Source of the DNA: Aldehydirespirator sp965220645
GTDB taxonomy: Bacteria > Actinomycetota > Acidimicrobiia > Acidimicrobiales > Aldehydirespiratoraceae
NCBI GenBank assembly: GCA_965220645.1
Contig: OZ244836.1
Location: 3,162,001 to 3,226,000, forward strand
Direction: 5' to 3'
Length of the DNA stretch: 64,000 nucleotides
Position numbers and translations under genes: made by a program. This document shows, piece after piece, positions 15,772-25,133 of the stretch. The notes beneath the pieces are model-generated. The model made no database searches. It worked only from the letters and a program-made list of their open reading frames with translations, and was not told where the DNA came from. Position 1 is the first letter of the stretch, and the number at the start of each line of letters is the position of its first letter.

Positions 15772-17355
15772 GTGGCGGCGCAGGCGAAGCAGGACCGAGC
15801 CCCGAGCCGCGGGAGTGCGCCGGTGCTGAGTCTGGGAAGGCCCTGGATCCGCGCCATCGCGGCCGGCCTTCTGCTGGCTGCCTCGTTGCCGCCCTGGGGC
15901 TTCTGGCCGCTGGGCATCGTCGGGATGGCCCTCTGGGTCGAGCTGCTGGCCGAGGCCGGCTACTGGCGCCGAGCGGGGCTGTCGGCCCTGGTGAGTGTCA
16001 GCTGGCTGGGCCCAGCGACAGTCTGGATGGCCGACTTGACGCTGGTCGGCTGGCCGCTGGCACTTCTCGGATTCGCGGCGATGCACGCCGTGGCCGGCGC
16101 GCTGGTGCCGTCCGACCACCGGCGCTGGACTGCCTTCCCGGCTGCATTCGCCCTGGCCGAACTGCTCAGATGGACCTGGCCCTTCGGCGGGGTGCCACTG
16201 GCGACGATGGCCATGGCGCAGGTGTCCAGCCCTCTCGGCTCGGTGGTCCGGATCGGCGGCCCACTGTTGCTGACCGCGCTCACCGCCGTGGGCGGGGTCA
16301 CGCTGGCCGCGATCCTGGGCGCACGCCTCCGACCGACCGCGGTGGGCCTGGCCGTGCTGGTGTTGGCCTGGCTCGCCGCCATCGTCGCTCCCGGCTCCGA
16401 ACCGATCGATGTCAACGGCAACCGAGACGACGACGCCCTCATCACCGTCGCCGCGGTGCAGGGTGGCGGCCCGCAGAACACCAGAGCCGACGTGTGCGAG
16501 CAGCGGGCCGTGTTCGAACGACACCTCAACACCGCGCGTGAACAGGTTTCCACACCGGTGGATCTGGTGGTCTGGCCCGAGGACGTGGTCCACCCCAGCC
16601 CGGACACGGCCTTCACGCCGGCTCGCTGCGACCAGCCGCTGCTCGCCGACAGCGAGGCCCGAGCGGCGCTGTCAGAGCTGGCCCGCGAGCTGGACACGGT
16701 GCTCGTCGTCGGCTTCTTCGAGCGCACTGCCGACCGCGAGGCCAACCGCAACTACGCGGCCGCCTACGACTCGTCGGGAGTGCCGGTCGACACCTACGAC
16801 AAGGTCCAGATCGTGCCCTTCGGCGAGTATGTCCCGCTGCGTTCCACTGTGGAGCGCTTCAGCGACGAGCTACCCGCCCGGGACGTGCGGGCCGGACCCT
16901 CCGACGAGCCCGCCGTCCTCGACACGCCGCTGGGGCCGCTGGGTGTGGCCATCTCCTGGGAGATCTTCTTCGACCACCGGGCCCGCAGCGCGGTGGGCGG
17001 CGGCGACGGCCGGGTGCTGCTCAACCCCACCAACGGCTCCAGCTACTGGCTGACTGTCGTACAGACCCAGCAGATCGCTTCCAGCCGCCTGAGGGCCATC
17101 GAGACCGATCGGTGGGTGGTCCAGGCCGCGCCCACCGGTTTCTCCGCGGTGATCACGCCGGCGGGCGACGTGATCGAGCGGACCGGGATCTCCGAGAGCA
17201 GGGTGATCCAGACGACGGTTGAACTGCGCCACGGCGATACGCTCGCGGTCCGGTTGGGGGCATGGCCCGTGGTCGTCGCCGCAGTGCTGACGCTCTCGCT
17301 GGCGCTCGGCCTCGGCCGTGTGTTGACCAGATCCAAGCCAGGGAGAAAGCTCTAG
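15772..17355 (+). CDS. lnt: Apolipoprotein N-acyltransferase-like membrane protein (nucleophile Cys replaced by Ser)
   Basis: A 527-residue Lnt-type protein. About six membrane segments (residues 25-210) precede a periplasmic nitrilase-fold domain (about 225-490), and there is a final membrane segment. The catalytic Glu is Glu270 (VVWPEDVV) and the Lys is Lys344 (YDKVQIVPFGEY). The position of the Cys nucleophile reads AISWEIFF, with Ser395 instead. Lnt transfers a third acyl chain to the N-terminal Cys of lipoproteins. With Ser the chemistry may be altered or lost, yet the rest of the site and the downstream NPTNGSSYW segment are intact. GTG start at 15772, 44 bases after the cyclase gene and 4 before the glycosyltransferase. 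Confidence 0.85.
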   Translation: MAAQAKQDRAPSRGSAPVLSLGRPWIRAIAAGLLLAASLPPWGFWPLGIVGMALWVELLAEAGYWRRAGLSALVSVSWLGPATVWMADLTLVGWPLALLGFAAMHAVAGALVPSDHRRWTAFPAAFALAELLRWTWPFGGVPLATMAMAQVSSPLGSVVRIGGPLLLTALTAVGGVTLAAILGARLRPTAVGLAVLVLAWLAAIVAPGSEPIDVNGNRDDDALITVAAVQGGGPQNTRADVCEQRAVFERHLNTAREQVSTPVDLVVWPEDVVHPSPDTAFTPARCDQPLLADSEARAALSELARELDTVLVVGFFERTADREANRNYAAAYDSSGVPVDTYDKVQIVPFGEYVPLRSTVERFSDELPARDVRAGPSDEPAVLDTPLGPLGVAISWEIFFDHRARSAVGGGDGRVLLNPTNGSSYWLTVVQTQQIASSRLRAIETDRWVVQAAPTGFSAVITPAGDVIERTGISESRVIQTTVELRHGDTLAVRLGAWPVVVAAVLTLSLALGLGRVLTRSKPGRKL

Positions 17356-17359
17356 CGCC

Positions 17360-18694
17360 ATGCCCGCCCCCGCGGACTACCACGCCCCCCTTCGCGTGGC
17401 CATGCTCTCGTATCGGGGCAAGCCTCACGTCGGCGGGCAGGGGGTGTATGTGAGCCGGCTGTCCGCCGCGCTCACGGATCTGGGCCACCGCGTCGTGGTG
17501 CTCGGCGGTCCCCCGTATCCGGAGCTCGACGAACGGGTACCGCTGGTGAAGCTCGGCGGTCTCGACATCTGGGCCCCACCCCATCCCATGCGCAAACCCA
17601 GAGCCTGGGAACTGAACGACTGGATCGACATCGCCGAGCACGTCTCCTTCGTCACCGGCAACTTCAGCGAACCCATGGCCTTCAGCCTGCGAGCGTGGCG
17701 GCATCTGCGCACACGGAGGGCCGACTTCGACGTAGTGCACGACAACCAGACCCTGGGCTGGGGCATCCTTGCCCTGCAGCGCCAGGGCTGGCCGCTGCTG
17801 GAGACCATCCACCACCCGATCACCGTGGACCGCCGCCTGGAGCTGGCCCACGCCCGCACGCTGCGGGAGCAGATCGGCAAGCGCCGCTGGTACGCGTTCA
17901 CAAAGATGCAGACCCAGGTGGCCAAGCGGCTGCCCAGGGTGCTGACCGTGTCGGAGTCGTCCAAGCGCGACATCGCCAACGACCATGAGGTGCCGCCGGA
18001 GCGCATACACGTGGTGCCGGTGGGGGTGGACCCCAAGCTGTTCTCGCCCCTGCCGGAGATCACCCGGGTGCCGGGCCGGCTGATCACAACCGCCAGCGCC
18101 GACGTCACCATGAAGGGACTCAGCTTCCTGCTGGAGGCGGTAGCCAAGCTGCGCACCGAGCGCCACGTGGAGCTGACCATCATCGGCAAGGCCAAGACCG
18201 ACTCCGCGGCCAGTCGGGCCATCTCGGATCTGGGTCTGGCCGACGCGGTCACGTTCGTGTCGGGGGTGTCGGACCGCCGCATCGTCGAGTTGTACGCCGA
18301 GGCCGAACTGGCCGTGGTGCCATCGCTGTACGAGGGCTTCTCGCTGCCGGCCATCGAGGCCATGTCGTGCGGGGTGCCGCTGGTGGCCACGACCGGCGGA
18401 GCGCTTCCCGAGGTGGCGGGCAAGCACGGCGAGACCTGTTTCCTGACCGAGCCCGGCGACGCCGAGGCGCTGGCCGCGGTGCTTCAGGAAGCGCTCGACC
18501 ATCCCGAGGCTCGGGCCCGGGTGGGGCTAGCGGGACGCCAGCGCGTGGTGAACCAGTGGTCCTGGCGCCACACCGCGGAACGGACCGTGGAGCAGTACCG
18601 CGCCGTGATGGAGGAGTCTGCCCGGCAGGGGGCAACGTCGCCCGCGGCGTTCCGCGGGGCGGTCCCGGTCGGAGCGGAGACGGCAGCCGGCTGA
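17360..18694 (+). CDS. GT4-family glycosyltransferase
   Basis: A 444-residue GT-B retaining glycosyltransferase. It starts after a short head with VAMLSYRGKPHVGGQGVYVS (acceptor-side glycine loop). The donor-binding region is VVPVGVDPKLFSP, then PSLYEGFSLPAIEAMSCGVP with the E-x7-E motif, and ATTGGALPEVAG. Such enzymes use UDP- or GDP-sugars to build glycolipids or envelope glycans. It ends TGATG, overlapping the methyltransferase gene by one base. With the two genes after it, it forms a coupled trio that probably acts on one cell-envelope or lipid-linked product; that joint role is inference. Confidence 0.9.
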   Translation: MPAPADYHAPLRVAMLSYRGKPHVGGQGVYVSRLSAALTDLGHRVVVLGGPPYPELDERVPLVKLGGLDIWAPPHPMRKPRAWELNDWIDIAEHVSFVTGNFSEPMAFSLRAWRHLRTRRADFDVVHDNQTLGWGILALQRQGWPLLETIHHPITVDRRLELAHARTLREQIGKRRWYAFTKMQTQVAKRLPRVLTVSESSKRDIANDHEVPPERIHVVPVGVDPKLFSPLPEITRVPGRLITTASADVTMKGLSFLLEAVAKLRTERHVELTIIGKAKTDSAASRAISDLGLADAVTFVSGVSDRRIVELYAEAELAVVPSLYEGFSLPAIEAMSCGVPLVATTGGALPEVAGKHGETCFLTEPGDAEALAAVLQEALDHPEARARVGLAGRQRVVNQWSWRHTAERTVEQYRAVMEESARQGATSPAAFRGAVPVGAETAAG

Positions 18695-19473
18695 TGCTCA
18701 CCGTCGACTACAACCGTCTCGAGCTGCGCTCCGGTGAGCGCCTGCTGGACTTGGGTTGCGGCTTCGGTCGCCACTCCTATGAGGCTCTCAAGCGCGGCGC
18801 GGAGGTGGTGGCCTGCGACCTGGCCCGCCCCGAGGTGGAGCAGGTCCGTGACCTGGCCCGGCTGCTCATGGCCGAAGGCGAGGTCGACGAGTCGGTGATG
18901 GCCGCGCCGGTACAGGGGGACGCCTTGGGGCTGCCCTTCGACGATGACACGTTCGACCGGGTGATCGCCTCGGAGGTGCTCGAGCACATCGACGACGACG
19001 CGTCGGCTTTCGCCGAGTTGGCCCGGGTACTGCGCCCGGGGGGCCGGCTGGCGGTGACCATCCCCTCCTGGCTGCCCGAGACGGTGTGCTGGAGGCTGTC
19101 GAGCGACTACCACGCGCCGGCTGTGCCGGGTGGTCATGTGCGCATCTATCGAGTGAGCGACGTGCGGCGCAAGCTGGCCGCCGCGGGGTTGCAGCCGGGT
19201 CGCTGGCATCGGGCCCACGCCCTCCACACGCCCTACTGGTGGCTGCGGTGCGCGGTGGGACCCAACCGCGAGGTAAACGAGAACCGGCTGGTCAGCACGT
19301 ACCACCGGGTGCTCGAATGGGACATCGTGAAACGGCCATTGGTCACCGCGGCTACCGAGAGACTGCTGAATCCGCTGCTGGGGAAGAGCCTCGTCGTGTA
19401 TGCCGACAAGCCAGAGAGAGTGCCTGCCTCGGCACCGGCGAGCGCGCCCATGGAGTCGACCCGTGCCGCCTGA
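18694..19473 (+). CDS. Class I SAM-dependent methyltransferase
   Basis: A 259-residue methyltransferase of the UbiE/COQ5-like type. The SAM motif LLDLGCGFGRHSYEA lies at residues 17-31. VVACDLARPEV is the acidic loop, and IASEVLEHIDDD with RVLRPGGRLAVTIP are the post-I and post-III motifs. A C-terminal segment after about residue 150 (HVRIYRVSDVRRKLAAAGL) is typical of the group. ATG at 18694 overlaps the glycosyltransferase stop. The last 11 bases overlap the following gene. Substrate unknown. Confidence 0.9.
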   Translation: MLTVDYNRLELRSGERLLDLGCGFGRHSYEALKRGAEVVACDLARPEVEQVRDLARLLMAEGEVDESVMAAPVQGDALGLPFDDDTFDRVIASEVLEHIDDDASAFAELARVLRPGGRLAVTIPSWLPETVCWRLSSDYHAPAVPGGHVRIYRVSDVRRKLAAAGLQPGRWHRAHALHTPYWWLRCAVGPNREVNENRLVSTYHRVLEWDIVKRPLVTAATERLLNPLLGKSLVVYADKPERVPASAPASAPMESTRAA

Positions 19474-20557
19474 TCCAACCCGCCGTCCGCCCCGGGCTCC
19501 GATGGTGGCCGGCCTGTTGTCCCGAACCGACGCGGACCGCACCGCGGACACGATCGCGGCCCATCAGCTCCCCAGTGGCAAGATCCCGCGCTTTGACGGC
19601 GGTCCCGCCGATCCCTGGAATCACGTCGAGGCGGCCATGGCTCTGGCGGTGACCGGACGCCGGCAGGAGGCTGAGGCTGCCTATGAGTGGCTGGCCCGCA
19701 TCCAGCGGCCCGACGGGTCCTGGCACCAGTACTACACAGCCGACGGCGTCGACCAGGACAAGCTCGACGCCAACACGATCGCATACATCGCCACCGGCGT
19801 ATGGCATCACTGGCTGTGCTTCGGCGAGGCAGAGTTCCTGGCCGAGATGTGGCCTGTGGTCCAGCGCGCCCTCGACTTCGTCCTCGGTTTGCAGACGCCC
19901 AGGGGCGAGATCCTCTGGGCGCGTCACGCCGACGGCACGCCCTGGCCCTTCGCGCTGCTCACCGGGTCCTCGTCGATCAGCCACAGCCTGCGGTGCGGTC
20001 TGGCGATTGCGCATGCGGTCGGCGAGGAGCGCCCCAGCTGGGAGCTGGCCCTGGCCCGGCTGGTGCACACCATCCGCCACTTCGGCCACGCGGCGTTCGC
20101 CCCCAAGGACCGCTGGGCGATGGACTGGTACTACCCGGTGCTGGCGGGGGTGCTGACCGGGTCGGAGGCTCGGGCCCGGCTGGCGTCGAGACGTCGGGTC
20201 TTCGTGCATGAGGGCGAAGGCGTGCGCTGCGTGAGCAACCAGGACTGGGTGACCACCGCGGAGACCTGCGAGTGCGCGATGGCCTATCTGGCGGCGGGCG
20301 ACCGGGCTGCGGCCCTGACGCTGTTCGAGTGGTCCCAGCGCCTGCGCGAGCCCGACGGCAGCTACCTGACCGGCCGGGCCTTCCCCGCCAACGTGAGCTA
20401 TCCCGACCACGAGTGCACGACCTACTCCGCGGCCGCGGTGCTGCTGGCCGCCGACGCCCTGGCCGGAGACAGCCCGACCTCGGGCCTGTTCGTCGACCTT
20501 GACTCGCTGCCCGCGCCGCTCGACCTCGACCCGGTGGAGGAACCCGCCCGCGACTGA
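19463..20557 (+). CDS. Prenyltransferase/squalene-cyclase-like alpha-alpha toroid protein
   Basis: A 364-residue protein with repeated toroid motifs: IQRPDGSWHQYY, LQTPRGEILWA, LREPDGSYLTG. Repeats of the QxxDGSW type occur in terpene cyclases and protein prenyltransferases. The name is by fold only; the DxDD catalytic motif of squalene cyclases is not evident, so a glycan-binding or glycosidase-like role in the glycosyltransferase cluster is as likely. GTG at 19463 is chosen because GGAG lies 7 bases upstream; ATG at 19502 is the alternative. It overlaps the methyltransferase gene by 11 bases. Confidence 0.72.
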   Translation: MPPDPTRRPPRAPMVAGLLSRTDADRTADTIAAHQLPSGKIPRFDGGPADPWNHVEAAMALAVTGRRQEAEAAYEWLARIQRPDGSWHQYYTADGVDQDKLDANTIAYIATGVWHHWLCFGEAEFLAEMWPVVQRALDFVLGLQTPRGEILWARHADGTPWPFALLTGSSSISHSLRCGLAIAHAVGEERPSWELALARLVHTIRHFGHAAFAPKDRWAMDWYYPVLAGVLTGSEARARLASRRRVFVHEGEGVRCVSNQDWVTTAETCECAMAYLAAGDRAAALTLFEWSQRLREPDGSYLTGRAFPANVSYPDHECTTYSAAAVLLAADALAGDSPTSGLFVDLDSLPAPLDLDPVEEPARD

Positions 20558-20599
20558 TCGAGAGGCCGAGCGGATGGGCCGCCTCTAGGGTCTAGGTCC

Positions 20600-22066
20600 A
20601 TGTGGCACGAGGAGCGTCTGCTCATCGACGGCGAACTGGTCGATGCGGCCGGCGGGGCGGTGTTTCCCACGATCAACCCGGCCACCGAGGAGGAGTTGGG
20701 CGCGGCTGCCGACGCCGGCCCGGAGGATGCTGAGGCGGCGGTGGCCGCGGCTCGGAGGGCCTTCGACACCACGGACTGGTCCGGGGACCACGCGTTCAGA
20801 GCGCACTGCCTGCGCCAGCTCCATGAGGCGCTCACCGGCCACATCGAGGAGATGCGAGCCATCACCGTGGCTGAGGCGGGCGCGCCGATCATGCTCACCC
20901 GGGGCGGGCCGCAACTGGAGGCTCCGGTCGAGATGTTGCGCTGGCACGCTGACCTTCTCGAATCCTACGATTGGACCGAGGACCTGGGCGTGGCCGAATC
21001 GGTGTACGGATCGCACCGGCGCTGGATCGAGCGGGAGGCGGCCGGGGTGGTGGCAGCCATCACCCCCTACAACTTCCCCACCCAGATCAACCTGGCCAAG
21101 CTGGCCCCGGCGCTGGCCGCGGGCTGCACGGTCGTGCTCAAGGGGGCGCCCGACACGCCCTGGTCGGCGTTGGCTCTGGGCCGGCTGATCGCCGAGCACA
21201 CCGACATCCCGGCGGGCGTGGTCAACGTCCTGTCGTCGTCGGGTGCCTCGGTGGGCGAGGCGCTGACGACGCATCGGGGTGTGGACATGGTCAGCTTCAC
21301 CGGATCGACGGCGGTCGGGCGGCGGGTGATGGCCGCGGCGTCGGCCACCGTGAAGAAGGTCTTTCTCGAACTGGGCGGCAAGAGCGCCTACGTGGTGCTC
21401 GACGACGCCGACGTGGGCACGGTGGGGCTGATGGCCGCGGCGATGGTGTGCACCCATGCCGGCCAGGGCTGTGCCATCACCACCCGACTGGTGGTGCCGG
21501 CCGCGATGCACGACACGGTGGTGGACGCGGTGGGGGCCACGCTGGACGGCCTGCCCTACGGCGACCCGACCGACGAAGCGCACCTGATGGGCCCGCTGAT
21601 CAGCGAGCGGCAGCGGACCAAGGTGGAGGGGCTGGTGGATGTGGCCCGGTCTGAGGGTGCCGTGGTGGTGCGGGGCGGACGGCGGCCCGAGCATCTGCCG
21701 AGGGGCTACTACTACGAGCCGACCGTGCTGGTGGACGTGGGCGAGGACGACACGATCGCCCAGCAGGAGGTGTTCGGCCCGGTGCTGTCGGTGATCGCCT
21801 ACGACGGGGGCGAGGACGAGGCGGTGCGAATCGCCAACAATTCGGAGTTCGGCCTGTCGGGGGCGGTGGCCAGCGCGGACGGTGAGCGGGCCCGCTCAGT
21901 GGCTCGGCGGATCCGCGCCGGGACGGTGAGCGTGAACGGAGGCGTGTACTACGGCCCCGACGCTCCCTTCGGGGGCTACAAGCAGTCGGGCATAGGCCGC
22001 GAGATGGGCGTGGCCGGCTTCGAGGAGTTCCTGGAGATCAAGACCCTGGCCGAGCCCGCGCCATGA
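20600..22066 (+). CDS. Aldehyde dehydrogenase family protein
   Basis: A 488-residue NAD(P)-dependent dehydrogenase. Typical motifs in order are ITPYNFP, FTGSTAVGRRVM (cofactor loop), the general base Glu in FLELGGKSAYVV, the nucleophile Cys in HAGQGCAITTR and EVFGPVLSVIAY, followed by PFGGYKQSGIGREMG. Full length for the family. The substrate is not predictable from sequence. It lies 42 bases after the prenyltransferase-like gene and 7 before the DUF2339 gene, in the same direction. Confidence 0.92.
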   Translation: MWHEERLLIDGELVDAAGGAVFPTINPATEEELGAAADAGPEDAEAAVAAARRAFDTTDWSGDHAFRAHCLRQLHEALTGHIEEMRAITVAEAGAPIMLTRGGPQLEAPVEMLRWHADLLESYDWTEDLGVAESVYGSHRRWIEREAAGVVAAITPYNFPTQINLAKLAPALAAGCTVVLKGAPDTPWSALALGRLIAEHTDIPAGVVNVLSSSGASVGEALTTHRGVDMVSFTGSTAVGRRVMAAASATVKKVFLELGGKSAYVVLDDADVGTVGLMAAAMVCTHAGQGCAITTRLVVPAAMHDTVVDAVGATLDGLPYGDPTDEAHLMGPLISERQRTKVEGLVDVARSEGAVVVRGGRRPEHLPRGYYYEPTVLVDVGEDDTIAQQEVFGPVLSVIAYDGGEDEAVRIANNSEFGLSGAVASADGERARSVARRIRAGTVSVNGGVYYGPDAPFGGYKQSGIGREMGVAGFEEFLEIKTLAEPAP

Positions 22067-22073
22067 GGAAGGC

Positions 22074-25046
22074 GTGACCGTACTGCTCGCGCTGGCGGGC
22101 CTGCTGATAGGCGGCCTGCTCGGCGGCCTGCCCGGTCTGCTGGCGGGAGCCGCCATCGGCTTTCTGGTGGGCCAGCAGCTGGATCTGCGCAAGCGGCTCA
22201 AGAAGCTTGAGGAAACCCAGTCCCGAGTCGAGGAGATGCAGTCCTGGGCCACCGAAATGAAGGCCTGGGCCCAGCAGACCCACGCCTGGCTCACGCGACT
22301 CGGAGCAACCGCACAGCCGACCGAGGCACCACCCGACGCAGCCGGGCAGCCCGGTGCAGAGCCCGACGCGGCACCCGAACCCGAGGCGGAGCCCACGCCT
22401 GCCGCACAGCCGGAGCCCGACGCACAGCCGGAGCCTGAGCCTGCCGCTGGGGCCGCTCCGGTTGTCAGACCGGTCGCCTCCGAACCAAGCACCGAAGTAC
22501 GAGCGCCCGTCCCCGGCCCGGCGAGTCCCGAACCCCCGGATGCCTCAACCCGGGCGCCGCGGCCCCGCGAGCCAGCAGCCGTTGGCTCTCCGGCGACCGG
22601 GAGCAGCCGCGCCAGGGAGCAGCCCTCCGATCCCGTCTCGTGGCTCGTCAACTGGATCAAGCAATGGGTGACGACTGGGAACGCGCCGGTGAAGGTGGGG
22701 GTGCTGGTCTCGCTCGTCGGTGTGGGACTGCTGCTTCGGGAGGCCCACCGGCGGGGCATCATCGAGTTGACGATCGAGGTGCGTCTGATAGCGGCGGCCC
22801 TCTTCGGCCTGGTGCTGCTGGCGGTCGGCTGGCGCCAGCGCCGGGGACGCCCGATCTATGGCCTCAGCCTCCAGGGCGGCGGCGTCGCTGTGCTGTACCT
22901 CACGACGTACGCCGCCTTCGTCGTGTACGACGTCCTGGGGGCGGTTCCCGCTGCGGCCGCGGTGGTGATCGTCACGGTCGGGGCGGGAGTGCTCTCGGTG
23001 CTTCAGGACTCGCGACCGCTGGCCGTCCTGGGAATCATCGGCGGGTTCCTGGCACCGGTGCTGACGTACTCGCGCCCCGACGACCATGTCTACGTCTTCA
23101 GCTTCTTCCTGGTGTTGAACGCCGCGATCCTCGGCGTCGCCTGGTTCAAGACGTGGCCGGAGTTGAACCTGCTCGGTTTCGGCTTCACGTTCGGTCTCAC
23201 GTTCTTCTGGCTGTCGAACCGCTACGACCAGGACGAGTGGGTCTCCACGCAGCCGTTCATCGCGCTGTTCGTGCTGATGTACATGGGGTTGCCAGCCCTC
23301 TTCGCCGCTCGTGAGGCTCCCGACCTCAGAGCCGTCGTCGGTGGGGCGCGGGCCCCGGACATCCCGTTCCTGCGCGGAGCATGGACCGCGCCGCTGGTGT
23401 TCGGCGCTCCGTTCGCGGGGCTGGGCCTGCAGCAACTCGCTCTGGGCCACACCGAATACGGCCTAGCTGTAACCGCAGCCGGCCTGGCCGCTGTCCAGGG
23501 TGCGCTTGCGCTGGCCTCGCGCCGGATGGGCGCCGACCGCCGCCAACTGGCGGAGGCTTACACCGGGCTCGGTGTCGCGTTCAGCGCCATCGCGGTACCG
23601 CTTGCGCTGGACACCTACTTCACGTCGACGGTCTGGGCGGTGCAGGGCCTGGTCCTGCTGTGGCTGGGCTGCCGGCGGGACCGACCGCTTGCCCTTGGCG
23701 GCGGCGCGGTGCTGCAGGTGCTGGCGGCGGTCACCTTCGGCATGCACCTCGGGGAGTCCCTCCCCTATCCGGACGACGCGCCGCCCATCGCCAATGAGTA
23801 CCTGCTGGGCGCGCTGCTGCTCGCCGTGGCCGGCTTGACTTCGGGGTGGCTACTCAGCCGCAGACCGCAGCGCGACGACGCCGACCGACTCTTCGCGTGG
23901 GTGGCGCTCGCCTGGGGAGCTTTCTGGTGGCTGGCGGGCGGTCTCATGGAGATCGTCCAGCGGCTGTCTGAGAGCAGCGAGCTGTCGTCTTCGCTGGGCT
24001 TCATGGTTGGGTCCTTCGCGGCCGGGTCGCTGGCAGCCCGCCGGCTGCGGTGGCGTGAGCTCGAGTCGGTGGGACTCCTGGTCCTGCCGACCCTGGCCCT
24101 GATGCTGGTGCTGTCGCTGCTCACCCAGTCCCATCCCCTCGACCGGTGGGGTTGGGTCGCCTGGCCTCCCGCGTTCGCGGCGCACTACCTGTTCCTGCGC
24201 CGGCGGGAGGACTCGTTCCCGCGGCTGGTAGCGCTGCTGCACGTGGGCGGGTACTGGACGCTGGCCGCGCTGGCGGCGCGAGAGGTGTACTGGCAGGTCG
24301 ATCGGGTCGCCGAGGGCGTGTGGCCGCTGGCTGCGACGACTGCTTCGGTCCTGGCGCTGGCGGCCGCGACGATGGCGGCCCGGCGCGGGCTGGCTTGGCC
24401 GCTCGCGGAGCACTGGCGGACCTACTTGTTGGTCTGCGCCGGCCCGCTGCTGCTAGTGCTCACGGTGGTTCTGGCGGCAGCCCTGGCCCATGACGGCGAC
24501 CCCCAGCCGCTGCTGTACGTGCCCGTGCTGAACCCCTTGGGGGTCCTCATCGGACTGCAGTTGGTGGCACTCGTTGCTTTCAGGAGGCTCGCCGAGAAGC
24601 AGACGGACTATCCGTTCGAGGACTTGGTCGTTGCTCGCTGGGAGCCAGCGCTGGCCGCGACCGGCGTGGTTCTCGCCACGGTGGAGACGGCTCGGACCGT
24701 GAGCCACTGGCTGGACGTGCCGTGGGATGTGGAGTCGCTGTGGAACACCACCGAGCTGCAGATGTCGCTGTCGATCCTGTGGGCCGTGATCGGTTTGTCG
24801 GGGATGGTGGCCGGAGTGCGCATGGCCCGCCGAGCCGTGTGGGTGGCCGGAGCGTCGTGGATGGCGGTGGTGGTGGCCAAGCTGTTCCTGGTCGATCTCA
24901 GCAGCCTGACCGCGCTGGGTCGGGTGGTGTCGTTCATCGTGGTTGGGGTACTGCTGTTGATCGTCGGCTACCTGGCCCCGGTGCCCCCGGCCGCAGCCAG
25001 TGAGTCCGAGGAGACCGGGGAGATCGAGGCGACCGGCGAGGAGTAA
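22074..25046 (+). CDS. DUF2339 multi-spanning membrane protein
   Basis: A 990-residue protein. A first membrane helix (residues 3-30) is followed by a short coiled coil (LRKRLKKLEETQSRVEEMQS), then a Pro/Ala/Glu-rich linker of about 110 residues. After that come more than twenty hydrophobic segments. The first block, VKVGVLVSLVGVGLLLREA followed by YGLSLQGGGVAVLYLTTY, is the DUF2339 hallmark. Function of the family is unknown; it is an inner-membrane protein. GTG at 22074 is preceded by GAGGAAGG. The C-terminus is acidic. Confidence 0.88.
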   Translation: MTVLLALAGLLIGGLLGGLPGLLAGAAIGFLVGQQLDLRKRLKKLEETQSRVEEMQSWATEMKAWAQQTHAWLTRLGATAQPTEAPPDAAGQPGAEPDAAPEPEAEPTPAAQPEPDAQPEPEPAAGAAPVVRPVASEPSTEVRAPVPGPASPEPPDASTRAPRPREPAAVGSPATGSSRAREQPSDPVSWLVNWIKQWVTTGNAPVKVGVLVSLVGVGLLLREAHRRGIIELTIEVRLIAAALFGLVLLAVGWRQRRGRPIYGLSLQGGGVAVLYLTTYAAFVVYDVLGAVPAAAAVVIVTVGAGVLSVLQDSRPLAVLGIIGGFLAPVLTYSRPDDHVYVFSFFLVLNAAILGVAWFKTWPELNLLGFGFTFGLTFFWLSNRYDQDEWVSTQPFIALFVLMYMGLPALFAAREAPDLRAVVGGARAPDIPFLRGAWTAPLVFGAPFAGLGLQQLALGHTEYGLAVTAAGLAAVQGALALASRRMGADRRQLAEAYTGLGVAFSAIAVPLALDTYFTSTVWAVQGLVLLWLGCRRDRPLALGGGAVLQVLAAVTFGMHLGESLPYPDDAPPIANEYLLGALLLAVAGLTSGWLLSRRPQRDDADRLFAWVALAWGAFWWLAGGLMEIVQRLSESSELSSSLGFMVGSFAAGSLAARRLRWRELESVGLLVLPTLALMLVLSLLTQSHPLDRWGWVAWPPAFAAHYLFLRRREDSFPRLVALLHVGGYWTLAALAAREVYWQVDRVAEGVWPLAATTASVLALAAATMAARRGLAWPLAEHWRTYLLVCAGPLLLVLTVVLAAALAHDGDPQPLLYVPVLNPLGVLIGLQLVALVAFRRLAEKQTDYPFEDLVVARWEPALAATGVVLATVETARTVSHWLDVPWDVESLWNTTELQMSLSILWAVIGLSGMVAGVRMARRAVWVAGASWMAVVVAKLFLVDLSSLTALGRVVSFIVVGVLLLIVGYLAPVPPAAASESEETGEIEATGEE

Positions 25047-25133
25047 TGGCCGGCCGCTCGGATCGGCCCATCGGCTGCGCGGGTCGCGCGCGTGCACCGC
25101 GGCCACCAGGTCCGCCCGCTCGCCCACGAGGCT

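Noticed and set aside
22354..22671. Pro/Ala/Glu-rich repeats in the DUF2339 protein as a mobile or repeat element
   Set aside because: It is an irregular low-complexity linker without a fixed repeat unit.
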